Shown here: one piece after another, positions 11,942-24,227 of the stretch
Numbering within the stretch: position 1 is the stretch's first letter
Layout of the letters: each line of letters begins with the position of its first letter
Assembly: GCA_022316685.1 (NCBI GenBank)
Contig: JAKJHU010000085.1
Coordinates: 3,410,001-3,474,000, forward strand
Reading direction: 5' to 3'
Source of the DNA: Progne subis subis
Taxonomy: Eukaryota; Chordata; Aves; Passeriformes; Hirundinidae
DNA length: 64,000 nucleotides
Made by a program: the position numbers and the translations under genes
Notes under the pieces: model-generated
Told to the model about the DNA's origin: nothing
Databases searched by the model: none
What the model saw: only the letters and a program-made list of their open reading frames with translations

Positions 11942-12389
11942 TGATGCCTTCAGTTCTATCTTTGCTGTGTTCCAGGCTCTGTGCTGCCCAGGTGCAGCTC
12001 TGAGCTCACACTCAGGGTCACTCAGCTCTCTGCACACAGCAGCCACACAGAACAAATCCTGCTCCTGCTGCACACCAAGGACAACGCTCCAAGCTTCAGC
12101 CCCAACAGCACAAACAAGTGTGGCTGGGGGGAGGGACAAGAAGGATGGGACTGCAGAACCTGGAGCTGGAATTGGACAATTCAACCCCAAAGTGCAAATG
12201 GACCAGAACTGACCCAAGTGTGAGACCTGGTGACCCTTTGTCCATTTTGTGCCCATTTTGGGTCCACCTTGGGTGCAGCCCTGGCCAGGCTCTTGTCCTG
12301 CCCAAGGTATCTCCTAAAGGCCTTTTAATAAATCTCTGCTTTATTCTCCAGCTCTGCCCAGTCTCTGTTCCAGGCCAGCCTTGCCAAGG
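11942..12389 (+). mobile_element. ERV LTR copy 1 of 3 (448 bp)
   Basis: Starts TGATGCCTTCAGTTC and ends CCTTGCCAAGG. A polyadenylation signal AATAAA lies at 12327-12332 in the context CCTTTTAATAAATCTCTGCT followed by TTATTCTCC, typical of songbird ERVL-type LTRs. It is nearly identical to 29790-30237 along its length and to 50554-50821 in its first 270 bp. Compared with copy 2 it has a divergent site at 12117-12137 and lacks the final CATCA, so its 3' edge is slightly eroded. Frames of 137-175 codons across it recur in the other copies because the DNA is repeated. No internal retroviral sequence is adjacent. Confidence 0.75.
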
Positions 12390-12645
12390 AAGCTCCAAAA
12401 CCTCCCTGACCCTGATTCTGCTACAGAGCTGCTGCTCCTGCAACACAGCACTAACCAAGCAAAGCTCAAACACATTTAAAATCATTTCCAGCTTGCAGGA
12501 AGCAGGGCCCAGGCTCCAGAGGACAGCTGGGAGCCCCCAGGACAGCACTCCTGCCAGGAGAAGCAGCCAGGCTGCTCTTCCAAGGAGAAAGCAGCGGCTG
12601 CATTGTCGTTGTTGTCATGGAAGTTTTTTTCCCGTTCTGAACTAG

Positions 12646-13085
12646 TCAGACCAAAAATAAATTTTCAGCGGCTCTACACAGTCTCAATAATCAATATTTA
12701 AAGGGTTGTGGAACACTGTAACAAAGGGGTTTGATTTTAGCCCCTGACAGCTAGAGAGGTAACGTGATTTAATGAGGGAACGCAGCAGCAACCACGCTTC
12801 CGAGCCATTATGGCAAATTCTAAAGACCCCATGGTGATAAAAGAACAATAATGACTGAGGACTAATAAAAACAAAATCAGTGAGGGTTTAATCATCAGCA
12901 GAAGGACATGAATTGAGTGTTAGAAAACATCTCCTGTTTAGAGAGTTAAGCTGAGTTATGCACACTGAAGCATAATTTGCTGCCACCCTTTTATTGTCAT
13001 GCAATACATATTGTAGAGTAATCGTTTTAATCTGCATGCGGATTATTAATTAGGGAAATAATAATTTCGCCCAGAGTGAAAGCAC
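12646..13085. promoter_or_regulatory. Candidate regulatory block, one of the strongest
   Basis: Unique, repeat-free and dense in developmental factor core sites: ATAATCAATATTTAAAGG near 12687, GAACAATAATGAC (SOX-like) near 12843, GGTTTAATCATCAGC near 12886, GTCATGCAATACATATTG near 12997, and GCATGCGGATTATTAATTAG (OTX/bicoid GGATTA next to TAATTA) near 13034. It sits 250 bp after an LTR but shares nothing with it. Inference: a conserved enhancer-like element; conservation untested. Confidence 0.35.
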
Positions 13086-16000
13086 AGGCAGGATGAGGAA
13101 GCAGCTGGTTATTTCCCCGACCTTTCTCCATTTCAAAAGCTGCTCTGTACTGACCCAGCTGCTGTTTGGGGACAGTTCTCACGTTAACTTTGTTGTAAAA
13201 AACCTGTGTTATGTGTAAGGCTGCGTTAGCAACGTGTCCTTACAAAGACTTCTCTATTCTTTGTGCCAGGCTGGTGAAGTACACCTCAGCCCTCCTTCCA
13301 GGGGACATTTACTGCTGGGAAGTGTCCTTCTCCCACCGAACTCCCTGGCAGGTGAGGAGGGTGTGCCAGAGCCTGGCAGGAAACCAGGACAGGAAGATGT
13401 TCTGGATATTCACAAAACTGAGAGCAAAACACTCATGGAACTCCTCCCACTTGAGCTCAAATCCAAACCAGAGTGCCCCAGAACAAAAGGCAGGACCAGC
13501 AGCTCCTCTCTCCCCTGGTTTTCCTCGGGGGAGCTGTGGCTTGTTGCATTCGGGATATGGAGCTAAAAACCCATTTCCCGCGGGTGGGCTCCGAACAAGG
13601 AGATGTTTTCTGCCAGTCCATCCCACGGCAGCAGCTTGTGGGTAAAGGCAGCGCTCACAGCTCCTCTGGAAGGTTTCACCCCCAGCCCTGCCTGAGGGAA
13701 TTTCTGCGTTCAGAGGCGACCCTGCCCAGCCAAAGCTGCCCTCGGCCCCTCCGGTGTGTCCCTGAGCAGACCTGGATCCTCCAAGCCAGGACAGACAGAC
13801 AGACAGCTGTGGGCAGCTACGGGCAGCAAAGTAATTAAGGGATTTGCTGACTTGAGCGAGAGCAAAATGAAATGAAAGCCGAATATGAATACATGTGGGA
13901 AAATCAATGCATGATGCGCAGGGGGGCTTAAAAGGGCTTAAAGGGAGGATTCCCAAAGCTTGAGGTGTCTCAGAAAGCTTTCATGTTCACCCCAGTCAAT
14001 ATCATAACACATTTTGGGAGGGAGAAAAGGGTGATCCCTGAGATTGCTGCTCAAATCTTAGCCTGAGATTTCTCAGGGATGGATTTGGACTTCCAAGCAG
14101 CCAGTCTGTTCCACGGCTGGGAATTGTGCCTGGCCCGTGCTCAACGAGATCTCCTTTAAGCTGCGTGTTCCAAAGGAGACAAGATTTGTGGAAGGCTTAG
14201 GTGAAAAAAAAACAAAAAACCACCCAATTTCTTGAGGCCTCCTGCATTGTACATTTTGTGAATATGCCTTCCCTCAAAGGCTTTTTTTTTGGTTTTTTTT
14301 TTTTTCACTCCATCCAAGTAGGCTGAGATTATGAGGGCTCTGGATATCTTTGAAAACTGCAGCGCACACCCACGCTCAGCCAGCACTTTTCTAATTATAT
14401 CAGCAGGCCTTTGAATTATTGCTGGTTAAACTCCATATAAACACCTCTGAGTGGAGGTGAGCGGGGATTGTGCTCCACCTCCACCAGACAACCTGCACAA
14501 AGCAGCCAATTTTTGATGGTCTAAAAATAAAAGCGTTCCTTGCCTTAGTGAAGGACTTATTAAGAGACTACAGAGCTCAGCTGCTTCAGGGCAGAGCAGC
14601 AGCAATTGAGGGGGAGAAGGGCTCAAAGCTGTTAACATCAGAAGTTTGGGTTTAATATATATGGAAAAATAAGGTGGGTTCACACCACTGCTCAGAGTGG
14701 TGAGTGTCCAGGAAAACAAGATGCCTCGGGAGTTGCTCTCTCTCTCTTTTTTTTTTTTTTTTTTTTCCCCAGAGTAAAGCAAAGATTTTCATAATTGAGT
14801 CCCCAGAAATCTTATTCACAGGACTGTCATTAATTCAAAGCAGAGTCTTTTCTACAGTCGAGGAAATAATCTAAAATAAAAGCAAAGCCACGACAGAGTA
14901 TGTCTTATTCTTTTCAACCTTCAGATTTATGGAAGTTTGGGGAAGCCAAAGGCTCATTAAACTCATTTGTGTGTGGGAATTATCCCAGTGTTGTCAGAGA
15001 GCGCCACTGGACTCAACACATTTGTATTTGCACAGGTATCAGCAGCTGGCGTTTTGAAGAAGTGACACACGACACAGCCGAGCTCTGCCCAGAAGAATCC
15101 TCCAGGATACCATCAGGAACCCGCGGCTCTCTGTTTCTGAATCCTGATGGTAGAGACAGGGACGCTTTGCTCCGATCCAAGGTGCTCAGGGCTGTGTCTC
15201 TGCCAGCCTGGCTCCTTCCAGCACACAGCGACCTTCCTCGCCGGGATTTGCCCTCCCAGCTGCCGGCACACCCTGAGCAGCTGCTGGGTCCAGAGATTGC
15301 CCCTCTGTCTGGTCCAGCCCTGCAGGGGATGGATGCTGCCTGAGCCTGGCTTACCTGCCCCAGCTGAGCCTGGCTGGGCTGTGTCGGTCAGGGGGGAACT
15401 GATGCAAACCCAAACTCCCCAGGGGAGCCTGGATCTCTGCTCTGCCACCAGCACAGGGAAGCTGCTGAGTGCCAGCTCTTCGGAGGGGCCATAAGCTACT
15501 CTGAACCCACATACTGAAAATTTATAGACAAAGCAGTTCGTGTAAGTGTCACACTTAAAAATTAACAAAACTCCATTAATGTCCCCTTAAGCTGGGGGGG
15601 GGCAGACAGAAGATCTGAGCCCGTGTGAGAATCTGACAGCTCAGTGCTGTAGATCAGGAGTGCACCTTGCTAAGCCAGACATAAATTCCCCCAGTGTTTC
15701 AAACAAGAAGATAAATAAGCTATACCCTCAGATATATTTTTTTGGCAATTCTCCTTGCTTGGGATGATATGTAGACAGAGCTTCTTCATCTCCAGAATTT
15801 TAAGAAGGGTTTCAAACAAATGACCACCTCAGCCAAACACTCTTTATGCCGAGCTTCTAGCAGCTTCTTTCTGAGCTGGAGCACGTTGGTGCTGCTGTGT
15901 TGTGATGGTTGAATAAAATTTGGGGGGGGAATCACGGAGCAGCACCTTCCATCAGGTGAGAATTGGGCTTTTTGGAGAGCTATAGAAGGTATAGAAATGC

Positions 16001-18474
16001 CATTCACTGCTGAAATGTCCCCACACATGAAAAGGGACATCAAAATGCTCCAACAAATTAGCTCGAACAAGAGCAGCCTCTCCCGAGGCACGATCAGACA
16101 CTCGTTTAGGGCTTTGCTTTCAGCCCATGGGGACGCTGCTCAGCTCCCTGTGTGGCTGCAGGGCATCCAAGCAGCTTTGCATCCTGCAGCCTGGAGCTCC
16201 TGCAACGCTCTGTACCCCCTGAAAGGAGCTGCAGTTTCCATTCACTGATCACCCACGGAAATCGGCTGCAGAGAGGTAAAGCATTGGAAAGAGCGGGTCA
16301 CGAGGGAGGAGTGTTAATTGTGCAAAAACGTGATTAACAGAAAAATTGATAGGGAGAGGTTTTAGTGACCCAGGAAAGGACCTGGGCCCCTGGTTGAACT
16401 GATGCAGGGACAGCTCCTCTCATCTGGACACAGCCCCAGGTGTGAAAGCACAGCAAATCCTCCCAGCTGGCTCTGTCACATCCCTGTGCCCCCATGGGGA
16501 CACGGAGCCAAAGGTCTGCACTGCCTCATCTTCCTCCTAAACAAAAGGAACCCAGCAGGTCAGGATCCTGCCCAGGAGCTGGATTAAACCAGGGCTGAAA
16601 TGGAGGCAGGGAAGAAAAGGACAATCAGCCATGGAAAGTGGCTGGTTTGAAATGTTCCCCTTACATCCCATTCCAGGGGATAAACCAGGGGGAGCAATCC
16701 AGCCCCACAGCCTGGGATCCAGGATCCTCCTTTCCAGCCGGGCCTGGAAACACCTGGAACAGAAAAAATCCACATTTTCCCTTTTTCCCCCCCCCCTGCA
16801 TTTTTTATGCTTTCAGCAGAATTGCTCCTTGACTCCTCATTTCACAAATCACTGCCAGGGCTGCCCTCCCAGGCAAATGGATTGTTGGAAACCACCAAGT
16901 TTTCCTCCAAACAACCACCCAGACAGCTGCTGTGGGAGCTGCAGGAGAAGAACCTGACTTGGGAAGCTGAAAAGGTTTAAACTGCTGAGAAAAAGAGGAG
17001 CCAAGCTGACACAGAGATTGAGGGGCTATTGTTTTTAATCTCTCTCTTTCTCTTCTTCCTACACGGAGTTGCCATAGTTTCAGATTTCTGTGGCTCCCTG
17101 GCTGCTGGTTTCCAGCACATTTTTATAAGTCCTGATGATTTTATGATGTGTACAGAGTTGATTTGGTTTTGCACTCTGTATGGCATCACACCTTACATAT
17201 TAAACCAGCTGTAGTTATTCCCTGCTCTTAAAACAATCTCCTTTCAGTGTCCTTTCGCAACCTGGAACCTAAAAAATATGAGCTCCAATTCTTTTTGTAG
17301 TTCAAAAATCTAGCTTTCAAAAATCTCTTTGAAAACTGTGGCTTAAAGAAAGAAGTAATTAAGTTTACATTATCAGAGTTTTCTCCAGTGCTGCATACTA
17401 GAGGGAGCCAGTGGTTAATATTTATACAGACAGTTCTGTGCTCCCAGTGGGAAAAAGCCTACTGGGAGTTTGGGAATAAAACCTCTTTTCCTGTTATCAA
17501 TCCACATGTTCTACAAAAGATGGATTTTATCCAGAGATCCATTTTTATCCAGAGGTAATTACTGGGGTGTTTTATCCTTTCTCCAGATAACCTGGCTATT
17601 ACAGGCATGAAACTAATGACAGGTATTTATTGTTTGTTTGATTTTCAGCAATTCAACTTCCACTCTCGTAGGTTTCAAAACATGGGATTTGAAAAGTCTC
17701 TGCAGCCTTGGTACTTTTCAGCCTCTTCCACGTCTGGATTGATGCTCTAAGCTGGGTTCTGTCGCAGAACACTTGCTTCTGTCCCTCCTGTCCCCTGATC
17801 TGTGTCTCTGCACAATAATCCTGCATCTTCATTCAAATGATTCTTTCCAATCCTTTTTCCAGGTCTCCAGTCCTCCTTCCTTTGTGTGTGCTCTTGGCGA
17901 GTTCTCCCTGCGCCTCTTTCCCAGCAAGGCCAGGTTTCAGCTTTCTCTCTGCCTCATTTATTTTGCAGCTGCTTTGTTCTCATGCCCAGGCTATTTAGTA
18001 ACACGTCCAGTGGAAATGCAAAAATCCCCCCAACAGCCCAGCATCTCATCCCGTGCTGTGCTTGAGGCCAACGCCAGTGCTGCTGCTCCAATCCCATTTC
18101 CAGGCATTTGCACTCATTTCTTCCATCCCCCTAAGACAAAAACCAAACAAACCAGGAGAACCTGGCCAGTTTGGACTGGAAGCACTGGGGTTTGGAGAGC
18201 CAAGCAGTTCCTGCTGTTCCAGAAGCTGCAGAGAGCAGCCGCTGCTGTGGGAACCAGGATGTGCTCCTCTGCAAAATGTTTATTTCTAAGCTTGCTCTTC
18301 CTGCTGGATTTTTTTTTCTTGGTGGATGTTATCCACCAGCCACTCTCTCTGGCTGCAGAGCCATGCCCTGATAAAAGATCTGGAGACAGCGTGGTGAGGA
18401 GGCAACTCTGGCCTTTCACTGGATCCTTTCTGTGCCATCCACCCTCAATCCTTGCTGCCACCAGCCCAGGGACG
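13086..18474. other. Unique non-coding sequence
   Basis: Mixed composition with no supportable gene. Overlapping open frames at 13211-13956, on both strands and up to 215 codons, and at 14900-15568 have no domain and no consistent strand. A pyrimidine tract (CT repeat then 20 T) lies at 14736-14766, and T-runs at 14281-14306. A smoother AT-rich stretch at 17076-17215 and another at 17390-17470 could be regulatory. The plus frame 17773-18975 becomes long only because it runs into the 75-bp minisatellite. Confidence 0.45.
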
Positions 18475-18960
18475 GGGACCTGGATCAGGTCAGGCTGCAG
18501 GAGGATGGTCCTTCAGTCAACTCCAGAGATGGGATCTGGATCAGAGACAGGGACCTGGATCAGGTCAGGCTGCAGGAGAATGCTCCTTCAGTCACCTCCA
18601 GAGATGGGATCTGGATCAGAGACAGGGACCTGGATCAGGTCAGGCTGCAGGAGGATGGTCCTTCAGTCAACTCCAGAGATGGGATCTGGATCAGAGACAG
18701 GGACCTGGATCAGGTCAGGCTGCAGGAGGATGGTCCTTCAGCAGATCCCAGAGATGGGATCTGGAACCAGAGACAGGGACATGGATCAGAGACAGGCTCT
18801 AGGAGAATGCTCCTTCAGTCAACTCCAGAGATGGGATCTGGAACCAGAGACAGGGACCTGGATCAGGTCAGGCTGCAGGAGGATGCTCCTTCAGTCACCT
18901 CCAGAGATGGGACATGGATCAGAGACAGGGTACATGGATCAGGTCAGGCTGCAGGAGGAT
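18475..18960. repeat. Minisatellite, 75-bp unit, about 6.5 copies
   Basis: The unit begins GGGACCTGGATCAGGTCAGG, continues CTGCAGGAGGATGGTCCTTC, and ends TCTGGATCAGAGACA. The first two units start at 18475 and 18550, giving a 75-bp period. Units differ by few substitutions, and the unit beginning near 18775 is shortened. As 75 is 25 codons, frames remain open through the array (up to 400 and 289 codons), but the peptide differs by frame and has no recognisable family. Confidence 0.95.
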
Positions 18961-20024
18961 TCTTCTCTCTGGTGACTGCAGCTGGGAGTGCAATGTTCAA
19001 ACACCCAGGGGAAAGTGTGAAACCTCCAGAGAAGTGTGAAACCCCCAGGGCAGAGGGTTTTGCTCTGCTGACCCAGGTGCTGCTGTTGTTTACCCGTGGC
19101 TGGCTGGGGTGGGTTTATTTTAACCTGGCTGCCCACAGGAAGGCTGATCCCTTCCAGCTGTTCCAGCTGTTCTTACCCGGCCATGGCTGGCTCGTCCTTA
19201 CTTCATCTTTCTGCGCCCAGGCTTTGGCGCTCAGAGGAAATCCTTCGGGGCCTCTGCCCGGTGGGATGAAGATAAATCACCTCTGCTCAGCAGCACTGTG
19301 AATGCCACTCTTTCTGCAGCCTCAGGGCCCAAGTTTCCCCCTGAATTGTGTGATTGAGATTCGGAGAGGGAAGGAGACCACGGGAGGGTAAAGGAAGGCA
19401 TTGTGTGCTCATAAAGACTGATTTTACTCCAGAGATAAATCTGCAGTGCCTCACTGTCTTATTACATCCCTTCCTTACAAATGGAAATTATTGCGTTTCT
19501 TTTGCCTCATTTAATTCTTTTTAATCCCTTTTCTCTTTTCTCTTTCTTTTTTTGCCTTCTGGTGATGGCTTTTGCTTACTAATTGTCCAAGGCTGACACC
19601 CAATGGGAAGCGTTATGCTCGGATGCTCACAGAGCCACTTGCACTCCCCAGGAGCTGCTGGGGAGGGAAACCTCAGTTCTGGAAAGAGATTTTCCTTTCT
19701 CCTTCCGTGCTGCTGACAGGCCCGGGGCATTAGCTGGGTTTATTTTAGGGGAAGTGAAATGGGATTAAGATTTGCTTGCTTTCAAGTGTTTTGCAGAGTT
19801 TTGGGATGGGCGGGTGCTGGCTCCAACCCCACACAAAATAACTCCTGAGTGGAAATCTGGAGCTCTGTGGTCTGACCCCACGCAGAACACTCAGTTCCCA
19901 GTGAGAAACACACCTGTGTGAGGAGTCAGCTGGTGGAAAGAGCATTTCCACCTCTGTCCCAGGGTCGTTCTGGCTCAGGCTGACTGTGAACTGCAAAAAC
20001 TAAAGATGCATTACAGGCACAAGG
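18961..20024. other. Unique non-coding sequence
   Basis: A short local duplication is seen at about 19000-19045 (AAGTGTGAAACCTCCAG / AAGTGTGAAACCCCCAG). The rest holds only short chance frames. Confidence 0.5.
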
Positions 20025-20400
20025 AGAACAGAGAAGCCCACTCAGAAAATACGTGGGTTATTATCATCTGAAAATCCCAGCAGGGCATAATGCAGCAAAG
20101 CCTGAGTGTGAGATAAAGCACAGGAACCTAAAAGATGTTATTAATGCAATTAATTAGTTTTTGTTTCTTTGTGCAGGTGCTGGGAAAAAAAAAAATTAAA
20201 AAAATTAAAAAAAAAGAAAAAAGCCAGACAGAACTTTAATATAAAAGAGATCCTCCAGGAGACAAATTAATCAGCATTATGATACACCAAGTGATTAGGA
20301 TAAAACACAGGGAGGCATAATGAGGATGTCAGAATTAGTGCAGTCAAAATTTCTCACCCTATCTCAAAGTGTTATTAAAAATGTTAAAATACATTAGAGT
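20025..20400. promoter_or_regulatory. Candidate regulatory block
   Basis: Motif-dense sequence including GTTATTATCATCTG near 20056, GTTATTAATGCAATTAATTAG near 20137, ACAAATTAATCAGCATTATG near 20262, and CAAGTGATTAGGATAAAAC near 20289. It is split by an A-rich low-complexity insert at 20185-20222. Enhancer-like by composition only. Confidence 0.3.
20185..20222 (+). repeat. A-rich low-complexity tract
   Basis: Runs of A interrupted by TT and G (AAAAATTAAAAAAATTAAAA). It lies inside a candidate regulatory block and may be a later expansion. Confidence 0.85.
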
Positions 20401-20650
20401 ATTTTATTTCAAGGACTCACAGTCCAGATCTAAATATCTTTAAAATCTGGGGTTTTTTTCTCCCACTTGTGTTGTTTATTTCAAAATATTTTCCTGAGCT
20501 CAGTAATTGGGAGTTTCCTCCTGACAAAGAGCAGAGAATGAAGGTCTGATAGAAACCCTTTGAAGCGAAAAGGCAAGAAAAAGCAGATTATCTCTCGCTT
20601 CTGAGCTGCTTTATCAGATGGTAAAAGCTGAATTCTGGAAACCCATTAAA

Positions 20651-20693
20651 AACAACAACAACAACAACAACAACAAAACAAAACAAAACAAAC
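20651..20693 (+). repeat. (CAA)n and (CAAAA)n microsatellite
   Basis: About eight CAA triplets are followed by about three CAAAA units. A simple compound microsatellite. Confidence 0.9.
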
Positions 20694-20829
20694 GAAGAAA
20701 TTTAAATATGTCACTACTCCATTGGGTAAAAACGGTGCTAAGACAGGGAGCAAAGCATTAAAAAGCCAAAATCTGAGCCCAGCTCGGCCCTTGAGCTGAG
20801 AGCAGAGGTAGAGCTGCACTCTAGCCAGG

Positions 20830-21056
20830 GTGAGCATCAAATAAACCAGAGAGGGACAGGAACAGGGACTGGGAATGCACAGAGAGCTCTGGGCATCAAA
20901 CAAACCAGGGAAGGGAATGCACAGAGAGCTCTGGGCATCAAACAAACCAGGGAAGGGAATGCACAGAGAGCTCTGGGCATCAAAAAAACCAGGGAAGGGA
21001 ATGCACAGAGAGCTCTGGGCATCAAACAAACCAGGGAAGGGAATGCAGAGAGCTCC
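20830..21056. repeat. Minisatellite, 42-bp unit, about 5 copies
   Basis: Unit GGGAATGCACAGAGAGCTCT followed by GGGCATCAAACAAACCAGGG and AA. Starts at 20871 and 20913 give the 42-bp period. Units are almost identical (one CAAAC to AAAAA change), with a degenerate half unit upstream (20830-20870) and a shortened last one. Near identity suggests recent expansion. Frames stay open because 42 is 14 codons; no protein is implied. Confidence 0.92.
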
Positions 21057-23271
21057 TTGCACTGAGCCCATCCCCAGGGACAGGCACCACCCTGCCCAGG
21101 CACCCAGAACTACCCACACACGCAGATATTTCTCTTCATTATGCCAAAGCACACACACAGCAAGTTTTTCGAAAGCTAGAATTGGAAGATGGATAAGTAT
21201 CAAAGCAGATAATGTTGTTTTAATGGAGAGCAGGAGGGGGACAAAAAAAAGAAGAAAAAAAAGCTCCTCTCCACACTTAGGCTGAGCCTTGCAGATGTTG
21301 ATTTTCATTAAAGCCCCTGGATGTTATCGATGTTCTCCCCCAGCCAACCCCAAAGCTTTGGCTTCTGCAGAAATGGCAGAAACTGCAGCACATTAAACAC
21401 GAGGCTGTTCCCTACCTTTGGAAAATTGCCACGTAATAACAAAGGAGAAAAGAGCTCTGCAGCCGCCTTTAAGAGTCTGATAACAGAGGAGGACTCCTCA
21501 TAAAACATCTTTTTAACCTGGACACCCAGGTGGGAGAACTGCCATGTGATCCCATGCTGACCTTTGCTGCCAAACGTGAATGATTCCACAGAGCACTGAT
21601 CTGTGCGCTGCAGTTATTGCTTTTTATTTTTTAACGAATCACTTTGTGGGGGTTTTTTTGGTTTGGTTTTTTTTATTATTATTTTTTGTGTTATTAATGC
21701 TTTATTCTTTTATCTTGCCTCTAAAATTCTGCCTTTGTGTTTCAGGGGTTTTCCTCTAGAATGGCAAAGGAAAGATTGCTCAAACGTATGAACAAGTGTC
21801 AGGCAGAGTCTAAAGGATGTAAGGCTGTATCCTGCTCTGTAGAAATTAATTTCTTCCTGAGTACCTTGACAGAGTTACAGAGGCTCGTCCCAGCAGAGTT
21901 TTGCTTTACAAATAGAGAAAATCTACTCGAAGCTTTGCTGCCACCCACTCCAGCTGCAATCCAGGGGGTGTTTTGGAGGGTCAGGGTTAGGCTGAGCCCT
22001 GGACTGAGCCCTGCTGGCTCCTGGAGCTGCACTTCACCCCTGATTAATTGTTTTCCTGCTCTGTTTGTTGTTTGCATCCAAATGATACTAAGATAGGAGT
22101 GGAAACAACAAGAACAGTGTTACAAGAGTGCCTGGCTGGGAGAACGGGAGAAATAACTCAAGCACTTGTGATCACTGATTATTACATTTCCAGTGCTGCT
22201 GAAGGGAATTTTTGAAGTATGTTTACAATCATCTCCGAGTCCTATAAATATTGCTTTATTATTGACTTTGTGCCATGAATCCAGCGCTGATGGAAATATT
22301 CCCCCTTTCCCCCTGCCAATGGCAAATCAGCGCTCTTGCCTTGCTTGGCCTTTGTGCAGCCCCAGAATTTGTAGGAATGAGAGTTCAATGGCTTAAAAAT
22401 AATGAAAAGAGCGTGAAGGAAACAACTTCTGCCAGGATGAAAGAACAGTACGGGATTTAAGTGCTGGGATGTGTTTATGTAGGAGCACAGAAAGAACTCA
22501 GCTCCCAGCATTGCAGCTGTTTGAAAACTGCCACTTGTAAAGAGAAAACCTTGTTAAATATGGCCACGCAGGACAAGAAAAAAAGATCTTCACCTGTTCA
22601 TCACAACCACACCAAAAAAAAAATATGAAAAACACTTGTTACAATGCATTGAAATGCTCTGTTCATGCTGTTTTTAAAGAAGGAATACAAAATATAAAAT
22701 AAAAGGTTTTTATAAGCAGAGGGTGGGAGCGTGTTTGCCAAATCCACATTTCCCCTTAAGCGATGGAATGTCCTGAAACCCTCTGGGACAGATAGATAGA
22801 CATTCCAGATAATTCCAGAGGGGAGAGAGAACAGCCCTGGTGGGGCTGAACGCTGGGGTTACAGGAACTCAGGGACACAGACCCCTGACAGTGGGGCTGT
22901 CCTTGGAGCCCTTCACAGGGAGTTAAACACCAACTGCAGGCGCAGTTACCTTCCTTTGCCCTAAATTCTGATCCCTGACACTCACAGATCAAATATATCA
23001 GAAATGCTAACAATTAGAGAAATCACAAACAGCCAAAGCCTTTAAAACCATTTCAATTTCATATACAGCCGAATAGGGATGGAATTATTAAAAACTTCCA
23101 ATTCCTCCTGTTGTTTATGAATTGTTGTGAACAGAAACATTTCTTCTGCAAGGACAGGGCTTCCCTGGAGGGGCAAAGCACAGCTGCTGGCACTGCTGAG
23201 CTCTGCTGATAAAAATTGCTGCATCTCTTGCTCACAGGTGGTTCAAGCCCCACAGCCCACGCAGGCAGGGG
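21057..23271. other. Unique non-coding sequence
   Basis: A T-rich low-complexity tract lies at about 21651-21697. The segment 22150-22290 is AT-rich and motif-dense (GATCACTGATTATTACATTT, CCTATAAATATTGCTTTATT) and may be regulatory. No gene is supportable. Confidence 0.45.
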
Positions 23272-23371
23272 ATCCCATCCCATCCCATCCCATCCCATCC
23301 CATCCCATCCCATCCCATCCCATCCCATCCCATCCCATCCCATCCCATCCCATCCCATCCCATCCCATCCC
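23272..23371. repeat. Perfect pentanucleotide array (ATCCC)20
   Basis: Exactly 100 bp of ATCCC without a single interruption. On the minus strand this is (GGGAT)n: consecutive GGG tracts separated by two bases, the classic pattern for G-quadruplex formation. Perfect arrays of this length are usually highly variable in copy number. Frames are open in all phases as a side effect. Confidence 0.98.
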
Positions 23372-24227
23372 AGCCCTTTTCCACAACTGGCAGGGTTTCT
23401 CTGGAAGAGCTGAGGCCAGCAGCTGTGCCCCAGGTGATGGCAAGGCAGGGAATGGTGCCAGTGGACCATTATCCCATCCTAGGGAACCTGGTGCAGAGGT
23501 GGCAGCGACCGGAACAAGAAATGGGAATTTGAGCTGAATATTCTGTCATATTCTCGCTGGTTACCTCAATAACAAAACCAAGCCCAGCAGAGAAGGGTGA
23601 GCTCCTAATGCTGTGCTGAGGGTGGACTCCACCAGCTGCCCTGGAAAGACATCTGTTATCATAAAATTTCCCTTGCCAGGGTGGTTGTGGCACCATGACA
23701 TGATCCCACCCCTGGGAATCTTCAGTCAAAACACAGCGAAGAGGACAGAAAAGACCCAGGGAAAGCTCTTACTCTGCAGTTTCCACCCTCAATCCGGGTG
23801 ACTGCAGCTCTCCAGGGACGGGAGGAAGGATCTGAGGGACAAAAACTGCCTTGCAGCGCCTCTGTCTCCCTCCCTCCCTGCCACAGCCTGGATTTCCAAC
23901 ACTCAGTTTCACATGGTGCTCAGACAGCAGAAGCAAATGCTTCCAAGTAGCTCAGTGCCAGCACAAGGCAAACAGAGACGAAGGCAGAGCCAGGAAACTT
24001 TGGGCTTGGCGCATGGATTGTTCAATGCGTGAAGCTGAGGCTCAGCTGAGCCTGGGATAAATGTGAGAGGCAGTTCAAGGACAAAAATACAGTGTGCAAT
24101 GGCCTGTTGGCTCAAAAACTTTTAAAAGGCCTTGGAACGAAGAGAACTTTGGCTTCTGTTGTTATGGTGTGAGTTTTACCATCTTTTATGTCTCTGCCTT
24201 CACTAAAACTAATAATGAAATAAAAAA
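23372..24227. other. Unique non-coding sequence
   Basis: Only short overlapping frames. No RNA gene or repeat was recognised. Confidence 0.5.

Noticed and set aside
12118..12645. 175-codon plus frame, with similar frames at 29545-30066 and 50462-50953
   Set aside because: The shared peptide arises because the same LTR is present three times; no retroviral gene lies in an LTR.
13309..13956. 215-codon minus frame
   Set aside because: Overlaps 144-, 110- and 121-codon plus frames in GC-rich DNA. No domain and no consistent strand signal.
17773..18975. 400-codon plus frame as a gene
   Set aside because: The right half is the 75-bp minisatellite; the left half is low-complexity Ser/Leu/Phe translation with no domain or splice support.
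23272..23371. Interstitial telomeric repeat
   Set aside because: The unit is GGGAT (5 bp), not TTAGGG (6 bp).
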